NCBI RefSeq assembly: GCF_000328625.1
Contig: NC_019978.1
Span: forward strand, 62,001 to 126,000
Length of the DNA stretch: 64,000 bases
Direction: 5' to 3'
Source of the DNA: Halobacteroides halobius DSM 5150
Lineage (GTDB): Bacteria > Bacillota > Halanaerobiia > Halobacteroidales > Halobacteroidaceae
The first letter of the stretch is position 1, and each line of letters begins with the position of its first letter. Shown here piece by piece: positions 42,790 through 51,992 of the stretch. The position numbers were made by a program, and so were the translations under genes. The notes beneath the pieces were generated by a model. The model made no database searches. It was given only the letters and a program-made list of their open reading frames with translations, and was not told where the DNA came from.

Positions 42790-45700
42790 ATGGGGGATAA
42801 TTTATTAACAGTTTTACAAGGAGAAAAATTAAATAAGTTAGAATCATATTACCAAAGGGCTCAAAGTGGAGAATTAATTGGCTTAGAGGGTAGTGGGAAG
42901 AACTTCTTTTTGGCTAATTTATATTTGCAATTAGAAGATGATATATTAATTGTTACGGCAAATGACCAACGAGCAGATACTATTTATGAAGATTTAGTTA
43001 GGTTACTAGAACCCAATCAAGTAATGTTATTTTCTCAACTTGAGATTTTACCACATGAGCCATTAGAAATTGAAGAAACAATTAAATTAGAGAGATTGAG
43101 TGCTTTAGAAGCAGCTATAACAAAGGAACCAAGGGTAATTATTGCTCCAATTCAAGCACTATTAGAGGTTATTATGCCTGCTCAGATATATCAAGATAAA
43201 GTATTTCGGATTCATCCAGGCCAGAAATTATCTACTGATGATCTTATTTCTAAGTTAAGGCAAAGTGGTTATCAGCGAGTTGAACAAGTACAAACCAGGG
43301 GCCAATTTAGTATTAGAGGCGGTATAATAGATATTTATTCTTACACTATAAATCTACCAGTAAGAATTGAACTATTTGGTGATCAAGTTGAATCGATCCG
43401 TCAGTTTGAAGTGGCTAATCAGCGTTCTACTTCTCAATTAGATAGCATTATGATTACTCCAGCTACTGAATTTATTTTTCCTTCTAATTTAAAAGAAGGT
43501 ATAAAAGATATTCAGGCTGATCTGGATACTAGATTAAAAGAATTGAGTGGTGAACAAGAAGAGCAACTAAAAAAAATAATTAAGCAGGATCTAGAATTTT
43601 TAGACGAACAGGTTGATATTGTGGAAAAGAGGCAGTATTTAAGTTATTTTTATCAGTCTGCCACTTTACTTGATTATGTAAGTGGGTTAATTGTCTGTGA
43701 TAACTGGCTACAAATTAAACAACAGGCTATTACTTATTTAAATAGCATTCAAGAAAGATATAATAACCTTTTAAACCAAGGAAAGGTATTACCTAGTTAT
43801 CAAGATTATTTTGTAGAATTTAATGATTTATTTTTTACAGATCAAAATCCAAAATTATATTTATCGCCTACTAAGAAGAAGCTAGAAGATATAACTTCTC
43901 AATTTGACCTTAATCTTACTGCACAAAATTTAGAATCATTACATGGCCAACTAGATTTATTAGTTGATCAATTGAAAAAGTATAGGAAGCAGGATTACCA
44001 AATTATAATTGGACTTTCTAATTTAAAGCAGGCTAATAGATTACAAAAAAAGTTACAGGAAGATAATCTAACAGCAGTCGTTATAGAAGAAATTAAAGAG
44101 CAGATAAACTCTAATAACATTATTTTAACAGTCAGTAATTTAAGCAAAGGATTTATTTTCCCAGAGGCTAAATTTTTATTTTATACTACAAGTGAATTGT
44201 TTAAACAAGCTAAACGGCAACGCAAGAGAGCTAAAAATTTTGATCAAGGTAGTAAGATATCTTCTTTTACAGAGCTTAATGAAGGGAATTATGTTGTCCA
44301 TGAGAATCATGGGATTGGAAAGTATTTAGGGATTAAAACTTTAGAGGTACAAGGTAATAGTGAAGATTATTTAGTGGTTAAGTATGCTGGGGATGATAAA
44401 TTATATATCCCAACTGATCAAGTAGATTTAATTGGAAAGTATGTAGGAATGGATGATAATGAGCCTAAATTGCATAAATTAGATAGTGATAATTGGGCCA
44501 AGGCCAAAGCCCGAGTAAAAAAATCAGTAGAAGAGATGGCTGAAGATTTATTGGAGTTGTATGCCAAACGGGAGATGGCTACCGGGTATGCTTTTAGTAA
44601 AGATACTGAGTGGCAGGTAGATTTTGAGGCAGCTTTTCCTTATCAAGAGACACCTGACCAGTTAAAAGCGATTGAAGAGGTTAAAGCTGATATGGAATCT
44701 GAACAGCCTATGGATAGATTACTATGTGGAGATGTTGGTTATGGTAAAACGGAAGTAGCTATTAGAGCAATGTTTAAGGCTGTAATGGATGGAAAGCAGG
44801 TAGCTTTTTTGGTTCCTACAACCATTTTAGCGCAGCAACATTGGAATAACCTAATAGATAGATTCAGTGAGTATCCGGTTAATGTTAGTATGTTAAGTAG
44901 GTTTAGAACTGCTAAAGAACAACAGAAAATAATAGAAGATTTAGAAGCAGGCAGAACAGATATTATTATAGGAACACATAGGCTATTATCTCAGGATATA
45001 AAATTTAATAATTTAGGATTGGTGGTTGTTGATGAGGAACAAAGATTTGGAGTCACTCAGAAGGAAAAATTAAAAGGAATCAAAGAAAATATTGATATTT
45101 TAACTTTAACAGCTACTCCTATTCCTAGAACTTTACATATGTCTTTAGTAGGTATTAGAGATATCAGTGTGATTGAAACAGCCCCTAAAAATAGGTATCC
45201 AATTAGGACCTATGTAGGGGAGTATAAAGATGAGTTGGTTAAAGATGCATTAGTTAAAGAATTAAATCGGGATGGACAGATTTATGTAGTTCATAATCGA
45301 GTTAAGGATATTAAAGAAGTAGCAAGCCAAATGCAAAGCTTAGTACCTCAAGCTGAAATTGCAGTAGCTCATGGTCAGATGAATGAAAAGAGATTAGAGA
45401 GACTAATGCTTGACTTTTTAGAAGGGAATTTTGATATTTTGGTCTCTACTACAATTATTGAAACAGGTATGGATATTCCGAATGTAAATACGATTATTAT
45501 TAATCAAGCTGATAAGATGGGCTTGGCCCAATTATATCAATTACGAGGACGAGTAGGTAGAAGTAACCGGATTGCGTATGCTTATTTATTATACGACCAA
45601 GGTCGGATTTTATCGGAGATAGCAGAAAAAAGACTTAAAGCTATTAAAGAATTCACTAGCTTAGGATCCGGATTTAAAATTGCTATGCGTGATTTAGAGA

Positions 45701-46272
45701 TTAGAGGAGCTGGGAATATTCTAGGGCCAGAGCAGCATGGACATATTGAAGCCGTTGGTTTTTCATTATATTGTAAGTTGTTAGAGACAGCTATTAAGAA
45801 ATTGCAAAATAAAGAAGAAGCAGAAAGAAAAGTTAAGATGGAACTGAAGGTTGATGCGTATCTTCCGGCTGATTATATTGCTGATTCTAAACAAAAAATT
45901 GAGGTTTATAAAGAGATAAAAACTATTAGTACTTTAGAGGAACAAACTGAATTAGTTAATCAATTACAGGATAGATTCGGTAAGTTACCTCCAGCAGTAA
46001 AGAGGTTATTGAAATTAACTAAGTTAAGAATCTTGGCCCGGAAGTTATTGGTAGAAGAGATAACAGAGAAAAATGATAAAGTAAAATTAATTTTCAGTGC
46101 TGATTGTAAGTTAGAAGGAGCAGACTTTTTAAAGTTAGGACAACAATTTTCTGGTATACGAGTAGTAGCTAGTAAACAACCTAAATTAGAAGTTAAGAGT
46201 AAAGATTTAGAAGATAAGCAAAAGATTAATTTATTATTAGATATTTTGGCTTGTTTAACTCCTAATTTTTAA
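42790..46272 (+). CDS. mfd: Transcription-repair coupling factor
   Basis: This roughly 1160-aa SF2 translocase displaces RNA polymerase stalled at DNA lesions and recruits UvrA. An N-terminal UvrB-like module (YQRVEQVQTRGQFSIRGGIIDIY) is followed by the RNAP-interaction domain (YVVHENHGIGKYLGI), helicase motifs (LLCGDVGYGKTEVA, VVDEEQRFG, TATPIPRTLHMS, QLRGRVGRSNR) and a C-terminal domain. ATG 42790 has better spacing from AAGGAG than the ATG at 42784, but either is possible. Confidence 0.96.
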   Translation: MGDNLLTVLQGEKLNKLESYYQRAQSGELIGLEGSGKNFFLANLYLQLEDDILIVTANDQRADTIYEDLVRLLEPNQVMLFSQLEILPHEPLEIEETIKLERLSALEAAITKEPRVIIAPIQALLEVIMPAQIYQDKVFRIHPGQKLSTDDLISKLRQSGYQRVEQVQTRGQFSIRGGIIDIYSYTINLPVRIELFGDQVESIRQFEVANQRSTSQLDSIMITPATEFIFPSNLKEGIKDIQADLDTRLKELSGEQEEQLKKIIKQDLEFLDEQVDIVEKRQYLSYFYQSATLLDYVSGLIVCDNWLQIKQQAITYLNSIQERYNNLLNQGKVLPSYQDYFVEFNDLFFTDQNPKLYLSPTKKKLEDITSQFDLNLTAQNLESLHGQLDLLVDQLKKYRKQDYQIIIGLSNLKQANRLQKKLQEDNLTAVVIEEIKEQINSNNIILTVSNLSKGFIFPEAKFLFYTTSELFKQAKRQRKRAKNFDQGSKISSFTELNEGNYVVHENHGIGKYLGIKTLEVQGNSEDYLVVKYAGDDKLYIPTDQVDLIGKYVGMDDNEPKLHKLDSDNWAKAKARVKKSVEEMAEDLLELYAKREMATGYAFSKDTEWQVDFEAAFPYQETPDQLKAIEEVKADMESEQPMDRLLCGDVGYGKTEVAIRAMFKAVMDGKQVAFLVPTTILAQQHWNNLIDRFSEYPVNVSMLSRFRTAKEQQKIIEDLEAGRTDIIIGTHRLLSQDIKFNNLGLVVVDEEQRFGVTQKEKLKGIKENIDILTLTATPIPRTLHMSLVGIRDISVIETAPKNRYPIRTYVGEYKDELVKDALVKELNRDGQIYVVHNRVKDIKEVASQMQSLVPQAEIAVAHGQMNEKRLERLMLDFLEGNFDILVSTTIIETGMDIPNVNTIIINQADKMGLAQLYQLRGRVGRSNRIAYAYLLYDQGRILSEIAEKRLKAIKEFTSLGSGFKIAMRDLEIRGAGNILGPEQHGHIEAVGFSLYCKLLETAIKKLQNKEEAERKVKMELKVDAYLPADYIADSKQKIEVYKEIKTISTLEEQTELVNQLQDRFGKLPPAVKRLLKLTKLRILARKLLVEEITEKNDKVKLIFSADCKLEGADFLKLGQQFSGIRVVASKQPKLEVKSKDLEDKQKINLLLDILACLTPNF

Positions 46273-46291
46273 CATTAATTGTAATCTTAAA

Positions 46292-46321
46292 GAATAAAAT
46301 TTTAATTTTAATTATATACTA
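46292..46321 (+). promoter_or_regulatory. Candidate sigma-G-type promoter of spoVT
   Basis: GAATA (46292-46296) and TATACTA (46315-46321) with 18-base spacing resemble the sigma-G pattern GHATR-N18-CATNHTA. spoVT is a sigma-G gene in Bacillus. The first base of the -10 deviates. Confidence 0.4.
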
Positions 46322-46456
46322 ATAATGAAACAGATTGGAAGACAGGGGAAATTAATAGCTTAAAATACATCCATTGTAATTAAGTTAGTTATTAGTAGGA
46401 TAAATTAATAAATCTAAGGTCCCCTAAAATGAATATTTTTAAAGGAGGTTAACCAG

Positions 46457-47011
46457 ATGAAAGCAACAGGAATTGTAAGGCGGATAGATGATTTAGGTAG
46501 AGTAGTAATTCCAAAAGAGATTCGCAGAACAATGAGAATTAGAGAAGGTGAGCCTTTAGAGATTTTTGTTGACCGTGATGGAGAAGTAATTTTGAAAAAA
46601 TATTCTCCTATTGGAGAATTAGGAGAATTTGCTCAAGAATATGTAGATTCTCTTGCAGAAGTAACGGGTAATATTGCTTGTGTTTTAGATAAAGATGCTG
46701 TTGTGGCAGTAGCTGGAAGTAAAAAGAAAAAATTTATTGATAAACCAGCTAGTAATTTAGCTAAAACAGTTATGGAGAATCAAGAAATTAAAATAATTAA
46801 TGAAAGGTCGGAAGAAATCTTTTGTGATGGCATCTATGGCGAAGATGAGGCAGATTTTACAGCTCAAGTATTAGTACCTATTGTTTCTCAAGGTGAGTCT
46901 ATTGGAGTTGTAGCTTTAGCTTCTTATCAAGAGGGATCCTCTATGGGAGACTTAGAAATTAAGTTAGCAGATACTGCTGCTGGTTTTTTAGCTAAACAGA
47001 TGGAAGATTAA
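46457..47011 (+). CDS. spoVT: Stage V sporulation protein T
   Basis: This 184-aa protein has an N-terminal AbrB-like domain (MKATGIVRRIDDLGRVVIPKEI) and a C-terminal GAF domain (about 55-180). SpoVT is a late forespore regulator of sigma-G genes. Its length and position after mfd match the family. The AbrB-type paralogue at 1 kb is shorter and has a zinc-ribbon instead. SD AAAGGAGG. Confidence 0.97.
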   Translation: MKATGIVRRIDDLGRVVIPKEIRRTMRIREGEPLEIFVDRDGEVILKKYSPIGELGEFAQEYVDSLAEVTGNIACVLDKDAVVAVAGSKKKKFIDKPASNLAKTVMENQEIKIINERSEEIFCDGIYGEDEADFTAQVLVPIVSQGESIGVVALASYQEGSSMGDLEIKLADTAAGFLAKQMED

Positions 47012-47017
47012 AACCCT

Positions 47018-47045
47018 GGTGAGCTATTTAGCTCACCTTTTATTT
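47018..47045 (+). terminator. Intrinsic terminator after spoVT
   Basis: GGTGAGCT/AGCTCACC with an ATTT loop, followed by TTTTATTTTT. Confidence 0.82.
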
Positions 47046-47134
47046 TTAAGTAAAATGAGGCTGGACTAACAATTAGATTTTTGATATCGTTAATAGATAG
47101 GGGGCTATTTTATATTAAGGAAGGAAGATAATTA

Positions 47135-48739
47135 TTGAGTGATCAGAAAAACTCTTTATTACAGGGAACAGTTATTTTAGCTGTAGCAGCTTTTATTAGT
47201 AAATTTTTAGGATTTATATATAAGGCTTTTTTGGCCCGAATGATTGGTGGAGTTGGTCTAGGATTATATGAAAAAGCTTATCCTGTTTATACATTAATTT
47301 TAACTATTTCCATTGTCGGAATTCCAGTGGCTATTTCTAAGTTGGTTTCTGAAAAGAGAGCAGAAGGAAAGGATTACATAGCTGATTATATATTTAGAAT
47401 AGCTTTAAGAGTAAGCTTTATTTTTGGGTTAGTAGCATCTGTAACTATAGTTATACTAGCTAAACCTATTGCTCGTTATTTACTAGCTGATATTAAAGTT
47501 TATTATTCAATTATCGCTATTGCCCCTGCTATTTTTATTGTTTCTATTATGGCTACTTACCGTGGTTACTTTCAAGGTTTAAGAAAGATGAAACCTACTG
47601 GTATTTCTCAGGTAATAGAACAATTGATTAGAATGACAACAATGATCCTTTTAGCTTACTTATTATTACCGTATGGTGTAGAATTAGCAGCAGCAGGTGC
47701 TGCTTCAGGAGCTTTTTGGGGTTCAATTGGTGGATTAATAACTATACTAATTATTTATTATCGTTATAAGCCTCAAACTGCAACTGAGCAAAAAGTCAAG
47801 GATGTTGAATTACCCAATTTAAAGGATATTTTGGTGAAAATATTTTCTTTGGCACTTCCCGTAACAATTGGGGCTTTAATTTTACCATTAATGAGATTAG
47901 TAGATGCTTCAATGATTACTCGACGTTTAATAGTAGCTGGTTTTACTCTTAATCAAGCGACGAGCTTATATGGTCAATTTAATGGTATGGCTATGACATT
48001 GGTTAGATTTCCTACTGTAATAGCAGCTTCCTTAGCAGTAAACTTAGTGCCTGCTATTTCTGAAGCAGCTACTTTAAAAGAGGACAAGCTAGTAAAAAAT
48101 AGAATAGCTAAAGCATTTAAGCTAGCATTATATTTATCAATTCCTGCTTCCTTAGGGTTATTTATTTTAGCTAGGCCATTATGTGTTATGATCTTTGGTG
48201 TTGCTCAAGCGGCTATTTCATTACGTTATGTAGCTTTAGGGGTAGTCTCGGTTAGTCTACAACAAGTTACTTCTAGTATTTTACAAGGCTTTAATCATCC
48301 TAAATTGCCAGCGAGAAATCTTTTTTTAGGAGTCATAGCTAATGCAGGTTTAAATTATTTTTTGACTGCCATGCCTCAGTTAGGTATTAGAGGAGCAGCA
48401 ATTGGGACTGTAACAGGATTTACTTTAGCTGCTATACTAAATATTATTGCAGTTTTTAAGATTATTAAACCTGATTTTGATTATTATAATTTAATTATTA
48501 AGCCTTTATATAGTAGTATTATTATGTCAATGATTGTTTATCTTACATATTATTCTTTAAGTCATTTAGTAGATATAAAGATAATAACTACTTTAACAGC
48601 AGTTTTAATAGGAGCTATTAGTTATGGAATGATTTTATTATTTAATGGTGGTCTAACTAAACAGGACTTAGAATTATTACCTAAAATAGGTTCTAAATTA
48701 GCTTCTAAGTTAGATAAATTAGGATTAGTGAGGGGATAA
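47135..48739 (+). CDS. Polysaccharide/lipid flippase, SpoVB/YabM-like (MOP superfamily)
   Basis: This 534-aa membrane protein has about 14 hydrophobic segments and starts at TTG after AAGGAAGG. The N-terminus LLQGTVILAVAAFISKFLGFIYK and IPVAISKLVSEKRAEG are typical of the SpoVB/MurJ-related exporter family. The mid part has ATYRGYFQGLRKMKPT. Probably moves lipid-linked cell-wall or spore-cortex precursors. Gene order (spoVT-yabM-yabN) is as in Bacillus. It ends 1 base before mazG. Confidence 0.9.
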   Translation: MSDQKNSLLQGTVILAVAAFISKFLGFIYKAFLARMIGGVGLGLYEKAYPVYTLILTISIVGIPVAISKLVSEKRAEGKDYIADYIFRIALRVSFIFGLVASVTIVILAKPIARYLLADIKVYYSIIAIAPAIFIVSIMATYRGYFQGLRKMKPTGISQVIEQLIRMTTMILLAYLLLPYGVELAAAGAASGAFWGSIGGLITILIIYYRYKPQTATEQKVKDVELPNLKDILVKIFSLALPVTIGALILPLMRLVDASMITRRLIVAGFTLNQATSLYGQFNGMAMTLVRFPTVIAASLAVNLVPAISEAATLKEDKLVKNRIAKAFKLALYLSIPASLGLFILARPLCVMIFGVAQAAISLRYVALGVVSVSLQQVTSSILQGFNHPKLPARNLFLGVIANAGLNYFLTAMPQLGIRGAAIGTVTGFTLAAILNIIAVFKIIKPDFDYYNLIIKPLYSSIIMSMIVYLTYYSLSHLVDIKIITTLTAVLIGAISYGMILLFNGGLTKQDLELLPKIGSKLASKLDKLGLVRG

Positions 48740-48740
48740 G

Positions 48741-50180
48741 ATGTTACAGATAGTCGGTTTAGGAGCAGGGGATTTAAAATTAGTAACTTTAGAGGTTTAT
48801 CAAAGATTACAAGAGGCGGATAGAGTTTTTCTTAGGACTGAAGTACATCCAGCTGCTAAAGATTTAGTTGCAGAAGGTATTGACTTTGAATCATTTGATT
48901 ATTTATATCAACAGGCTAATCAGTTTACTCAAATTTATCAGGAGATTGCCAATCAAGTAGTTTCTGTAGCTAGTACCGAGAAAGATGTTGTGTATGCGCT
49001 ACCTGGTCACCCTTTAGTAGCAGAAGAATCTGTGCAGCTAATTATTGATCAATTAGACGCATCAGAATATCAAATATTAGCCGGGCCAAGTTTTTTGGAT
49101 ACTATATTTACTAGCTTGAATTTAGATCCAATTAAAGGTGTTAAAGTAATTGATGGGTTAAAGTTTTCTAGTAGGGACTTAAATCCAAGAGTTGATACAA
49201 TAATTAGTCAGGTCTATAACCAAGCTATTGCTTCTGAGGTTAAACTGAAGTTAATGGAAGTCTATCCTGATGAGTTTAAAATTAAAGTGTTACGTGGTGT
49301 AGGATTAGAAGAAGAAAAAATAGTAGAAGTGCCATTATATAAATTAGATCGGTTAGAATGGATTGATCACTTAACTTCTGTTTATCTACCTATTGATAAA
49401 GATAACTCCCAAGAGTTTAATAGGTTAGTAGAAATTATGGAAATCTTAAGAAGTGATCAGGGTTGTCCTTGGGATATCAAACAAGATTATCAATCTTTAA
49501 AGAAATATTTAATTGAAGAGACGTATGAAGTAATCGAACGGATTGAAGAGGAAGATTATTTTGGTTTGGCTGATGAATTAGGTGATTTATTATTACAGGT
49601 AGTATTTCAAGCACAAATAGCTAAAGAAGAAGGTAAGTTTACAATTAGAAATGTTATTTCTAATATTGTAGAGAAGATGGTACGCAGACATCCTCATGTT
49701 TTTGGTAACTTAGAGGTTGAAGATGCATCGGATGTGATGGATAATTGGGAAGAAATTAAAGCAAAAGAAAAGGCAAAGAAAATTGATCATTTATTGGATG
49801 ATATCCCTACTCAGTTACCTTCTTTATTACAGGCCCAAAAGATACAAGAAAAAGCTGCTAAAGTAGGTTTTGATTGGCCCGAGCTTACAGGTGCTTTAAA
49901 TAAAGTAAAAGAGGAACTAGAAGAGTTTGAAGTAGCTTTGAATAATAATAATTCAGATAATATTGAAGAGGAGTTAGGAGATTTAATATTTTCTTTAGTT
50001 AATGTAGCACGATTTTTAGAGATTGATGCAGAAACAAGCTTAAGAAAGACAATCCAGAAATTTAAAAATCGTTTTGCCTATCTAGAAGATAAGGTGCAAG
50101 AAAAGGGCCAAGAGTTAAACCATTATTCTTTATCTCAGCTAGATGATTTATGGCAAGAAGCTAAGAAAGAATTGAAATAA
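48741..50180 (+). CDS. mazG: YabN-type fused tetrapyrrole methylase-like/MazG nucleotide pyrophosphohydrolase
   Basis: This 479-aa protein has an N-terminal tetrapyrrole-methylase-like half (LQIVGLGAGDLKLVTLEVY and PGHPLVAEESV, to about 220) and a C-terminal MazG half. The latter has GCPWDIKQDYQSLKKYLIEE near 248, EExxE and ELGDLLLQVVFQAQIA, and a second helical repeat with EELGDLIFSLVNVARFL. MazG hydrolyses non-canonical NTPs and links to stress response. The fusion is normal for Firmicutes YabN. Translationally linked to the flippase. Confidence 0.94.
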   Translation: MLQIVGLGAGDLKLVTLEVYQRLQEADRVFLRTEVHPAAKDLVAEGIDFESFDYLYQQANQFTQIYQEIANQVVSVASTEKDVVYALPGHPLVAEESVQLIIDQLDASEYQILAGPSFLDTIFTSLNLDPIKGVKVIDGLKFSSRDLNPRVDTIISQVYNQAIASEVKLKLMEVYPDEFKIKVLRGVGLEEEKIVEVPLYKLDRLEWIDHLTSVYLPIDKDNSQEFNRLVEIMEILRSDQGCPWDIKQDYQSLKKYLIEETYEVIERIEEEDYFGLADELGDLLLQVVFQAQIAKEEGKFTIRNVISNIVEKMVRRHPHVFGNLEVEDASDVMDNWEEIKAKEKAKKIDHLLDDIPTQLPSLLQAQKIQEKAAKVGFDWPELTGALNKVKEELEEFEVALNNNNSDNIEEELGDLIFSLVNVARFLEIDAETSLRKTIQKFKNRFAYLEDKVQEKGQELNHYSLSQLDDLWQEAKKELK

Positions 50181-50194
50181 TAGGAGGAAAGGTT

Positions 50195-51349
50195 ATGTCA
50201 AAATTAAAAAAGTTAACATTTTTATGTCTTATGTTAGTAATGTTAGTACCGATGGTTGCTCAGGCTAGTGATTATGCTATTAAGGCTAAATCGGCAGTTT
50301 TAATGGATGCCCAAAGTGGACAGATTTTATTTAGTCAACGACCTAGTTTAGAGTTGCCACCAGCTAGTATTACTAAAACTATGACACTATTATTAACTAT
50401 GGAAGCTGTTGATAGTGGAGCAGTAGATTTAAAAGATCAAGTAGAAATCACTCCATTAGCAGAATCAATGGGTGGATCTCAGCTCTGGTTATCAACTGGA
50501 GAAATATTCTCACTGAAAGGTCTGATAAAAGCAATTCTTATTCCTTCGGCTAATGATGCTGCTGTAGCTGTAGCACAATATATTGGTGGTACAGAACAAA
50601 ACTTTGTTCAGATGATGAATCAAAAAGCAAAGCAGTTAGGACTAAAAAATACTCATTTTATGAATCCAACTGGACTCCCAGTAGCAGGAGGAGGTCATTA
50701 TTCTAGTGCTCGTGATATTGCAGTTATGGTGCGAGAATTAATTACTAATCATAGTCAGATTCTAAAGTGGTCAGATAATCGAGTGGATAAAATTAAAAAT
50801 GGTACTTTACCACTATATACGACTAATGATTTAATAGGGCATTATCCAGGAGCTGATGGTTTAAAGACAGGTTGGACGCCAGAAGCTGGTTATTGTTTGG
50901 TGGGAACGGCTAAAAGAAATGGAAGACGTTTAATCACAGTAGTTATGGGGACAGATAGTGAAGAAGCTCGAGTAGATGAAACTGCAGATTTATTAAATTA
51001 TGGTTTTAGAGCTTTTCATAAAGTTAGATTGATTAATTCTAAAGTAAAGATTAAAAAGTTACCAGTTAACCAAGGAAAAGAATTAACAGTAACAGTAGAA
51101 ACAGCTAATAAGTTATCAGTAATTATTAAAAAAGGAAGTAAAAATCAAATCAAAAGAAAGATAGAGATTTCTAAAAACTTACAAGCTCCAGTAAAAAAAG
51201 GACAAGTAGTAGGCAGATTAGTCTTTCTTCAACAAGATAAGGAGTTAGGTACAGTAAATCTAGTAACAACTAAAGAGATAAAGCAGGCTAGCTGGTTTGT
51301 TTTGGTACTTAGATGGTTACAAGATTTTGTACTAGGTTTTTTAAAATGA
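50195..51349 (+). CDS. D-alanyl-D-alanine carboxypeptidase (DacF/PBP5-like)
   Basis: This 384-aa protein has a signal peptide (cleavage after VAQA near 24). Catalytic motifs are SITK (SxxK) near residue 58, SAN (SxN) near 118 and KTG near 222. A C-terminal beta domain and an amphipathic end helix (WFVLVLRWLQDFVLGFLK) probably anchor it to the membrane. It trims peptidoglycan stem peptides. In this position it may act in spore cortex formation like DacF. SD AGGAGGAAAGG. Confidence 0.94.
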   Translation: MSKLKKLTFLCLMLVMLVPMVAQASDYAIKAKSAVLMDAQSGQILFSQRPSLELPPASITKTMTLLLTMEAVDSGAVDLKDQVEITPLAESMGGSQLWLSTGEIFSLKGLIKAILIPSANDAAVAVAQYIGGTEQNFVQMMNQKAKQLGLKNTHFMNPTGLPVAGGGHYSSARDIAVMVRELITNHSQILKWSDNRVDKIKNGTLPLYTTNDLIGHYPGADGLKTGWTPEAGYCLVGTAKRNGRRLITVVMGTDSEEARVDETADLLNYGFRAFHKVRLINSKVKIKKLPVNQGKELTVTVETANKLSVIIKKGSKNQIKRKIEISKNLQAPVKKGQVVGRLVFLQQDKELGTVNLVTTKEIKQASWFVLVLRWLQDFVLGFLK

Positions 51350-51355
51350 TTTTAG

Positions 51356-51381
51356 GCAGGGGGTTACCCCTGCTTTTTTAT
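51356..51381. terminator. Bidirectional terminator between carboxypeptidase and fluoride channel genes
   Basis: GCAGGGG/CCCCTGC (51357-51363 with 51368-51374) and T6; convergent genes share it. Confidence 0.82.
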
Positions 51382-51752
51382 ATTAATTTAGCAGTATTAA
51401 TTCCTATCCAAGCTACAAATAAGCCTAAGACAAGGCTGATTATGATATTACTAGCTGCTAAAAAAGTACTTTCTTTGTCTAAAAGGCCGATTGTTTTATA
51501 AGTAAAAGTTGAAAAAGTAGTTAAAGCTCCTAAAAATCCAGTAGTAATTGCTGTTCTAAAAGTAGGGTGAAATAATTCCTTTTCTTTGGTTATAGTAGCA
51601 ATAAAACCTAATAGAAAACAACCAATTAAATTTACTACTAAAGTTCCAGCAGGGAAATTTAGATTAAGATTCTTGTTTACTTTTAATGTAATTAGGTATC
51701 TCCCGATAGCTCCTAAAAAGCCACCTAAACCAATATTAATGAGTTTAAACAT
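51378..51752 (-). CDS. crcB: Fluoride ion channel CrcB/Fluc
   Basis: This 124-aa protein has four hydrophobic helices. GGFLGAIGRYLI at the N-terminus, PAGTLVVNLIGCFLLGF in helix 2, and TGFLGALTTFSTFTYKT carrying the Phe-box and pore residues are typical of Fluc channels. Only one copy is present, so it would form a homodimer. The ATG at 51752 follows AAGGAGAG; the frame is open further upstream. No fluoride riboswitch was recognised upstream. Confidence 0.93.
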   Translation of the reverse strand: MFKLINIGLGGFLGAIGRYLITLKVNKNLNLNFPAGTLVVNLIGCFLLGFIATITKEKELFHPTFRTAITTGFLGALTTFSTFTYKTIGLLDKESTFLAASNIIISLVLGLFVAWIGINTAKLI

Positions 51753-51782
51753 TTTATCTCTCCTTTTAATTAACTTATTACG

Positions 51783-51811
51783 ATTATATATTAATTCTTT
51801 TTTAGTTGCAA
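51783..51811 (-). promoter_or_regulatory. Putative promoter of crcB
   Basis: On the minus strand TTGCAA (51806-51811) and TATAAT (51783-51788) are 17 bases apart, about 30 bases before the start. Confidence 0.6.
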
Positions 51812-51992
51812 TCAAATCTTATAATAATACTTTTAACAATTGTTTTTTAGCAGATGAATGTAAACTTAAATAAAGGATTAAACTAAAAGAAGAGTTAAGA
51901 TAAATTTGAAATTATTTAGCAAATTCAATAGGAATTATTTAATAAGTCTTGAATAACAATAAATGGAATATAATAAATGGAGGGATAAGTTT

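Noticed and set aside
51586-51873. A 95-codon plus-strand frame across the crcB gene
   Set aside because: crcB on the minus strand has clear Fluc motifs, promoter and ribosome site; this frame is its shadow.
51753-51960. A fluoride riboswitch upstream of crcB
   Set aside because: The region was read on the minus strand and the conserved riboswitch core was not recognised; a plain promoter explains it.
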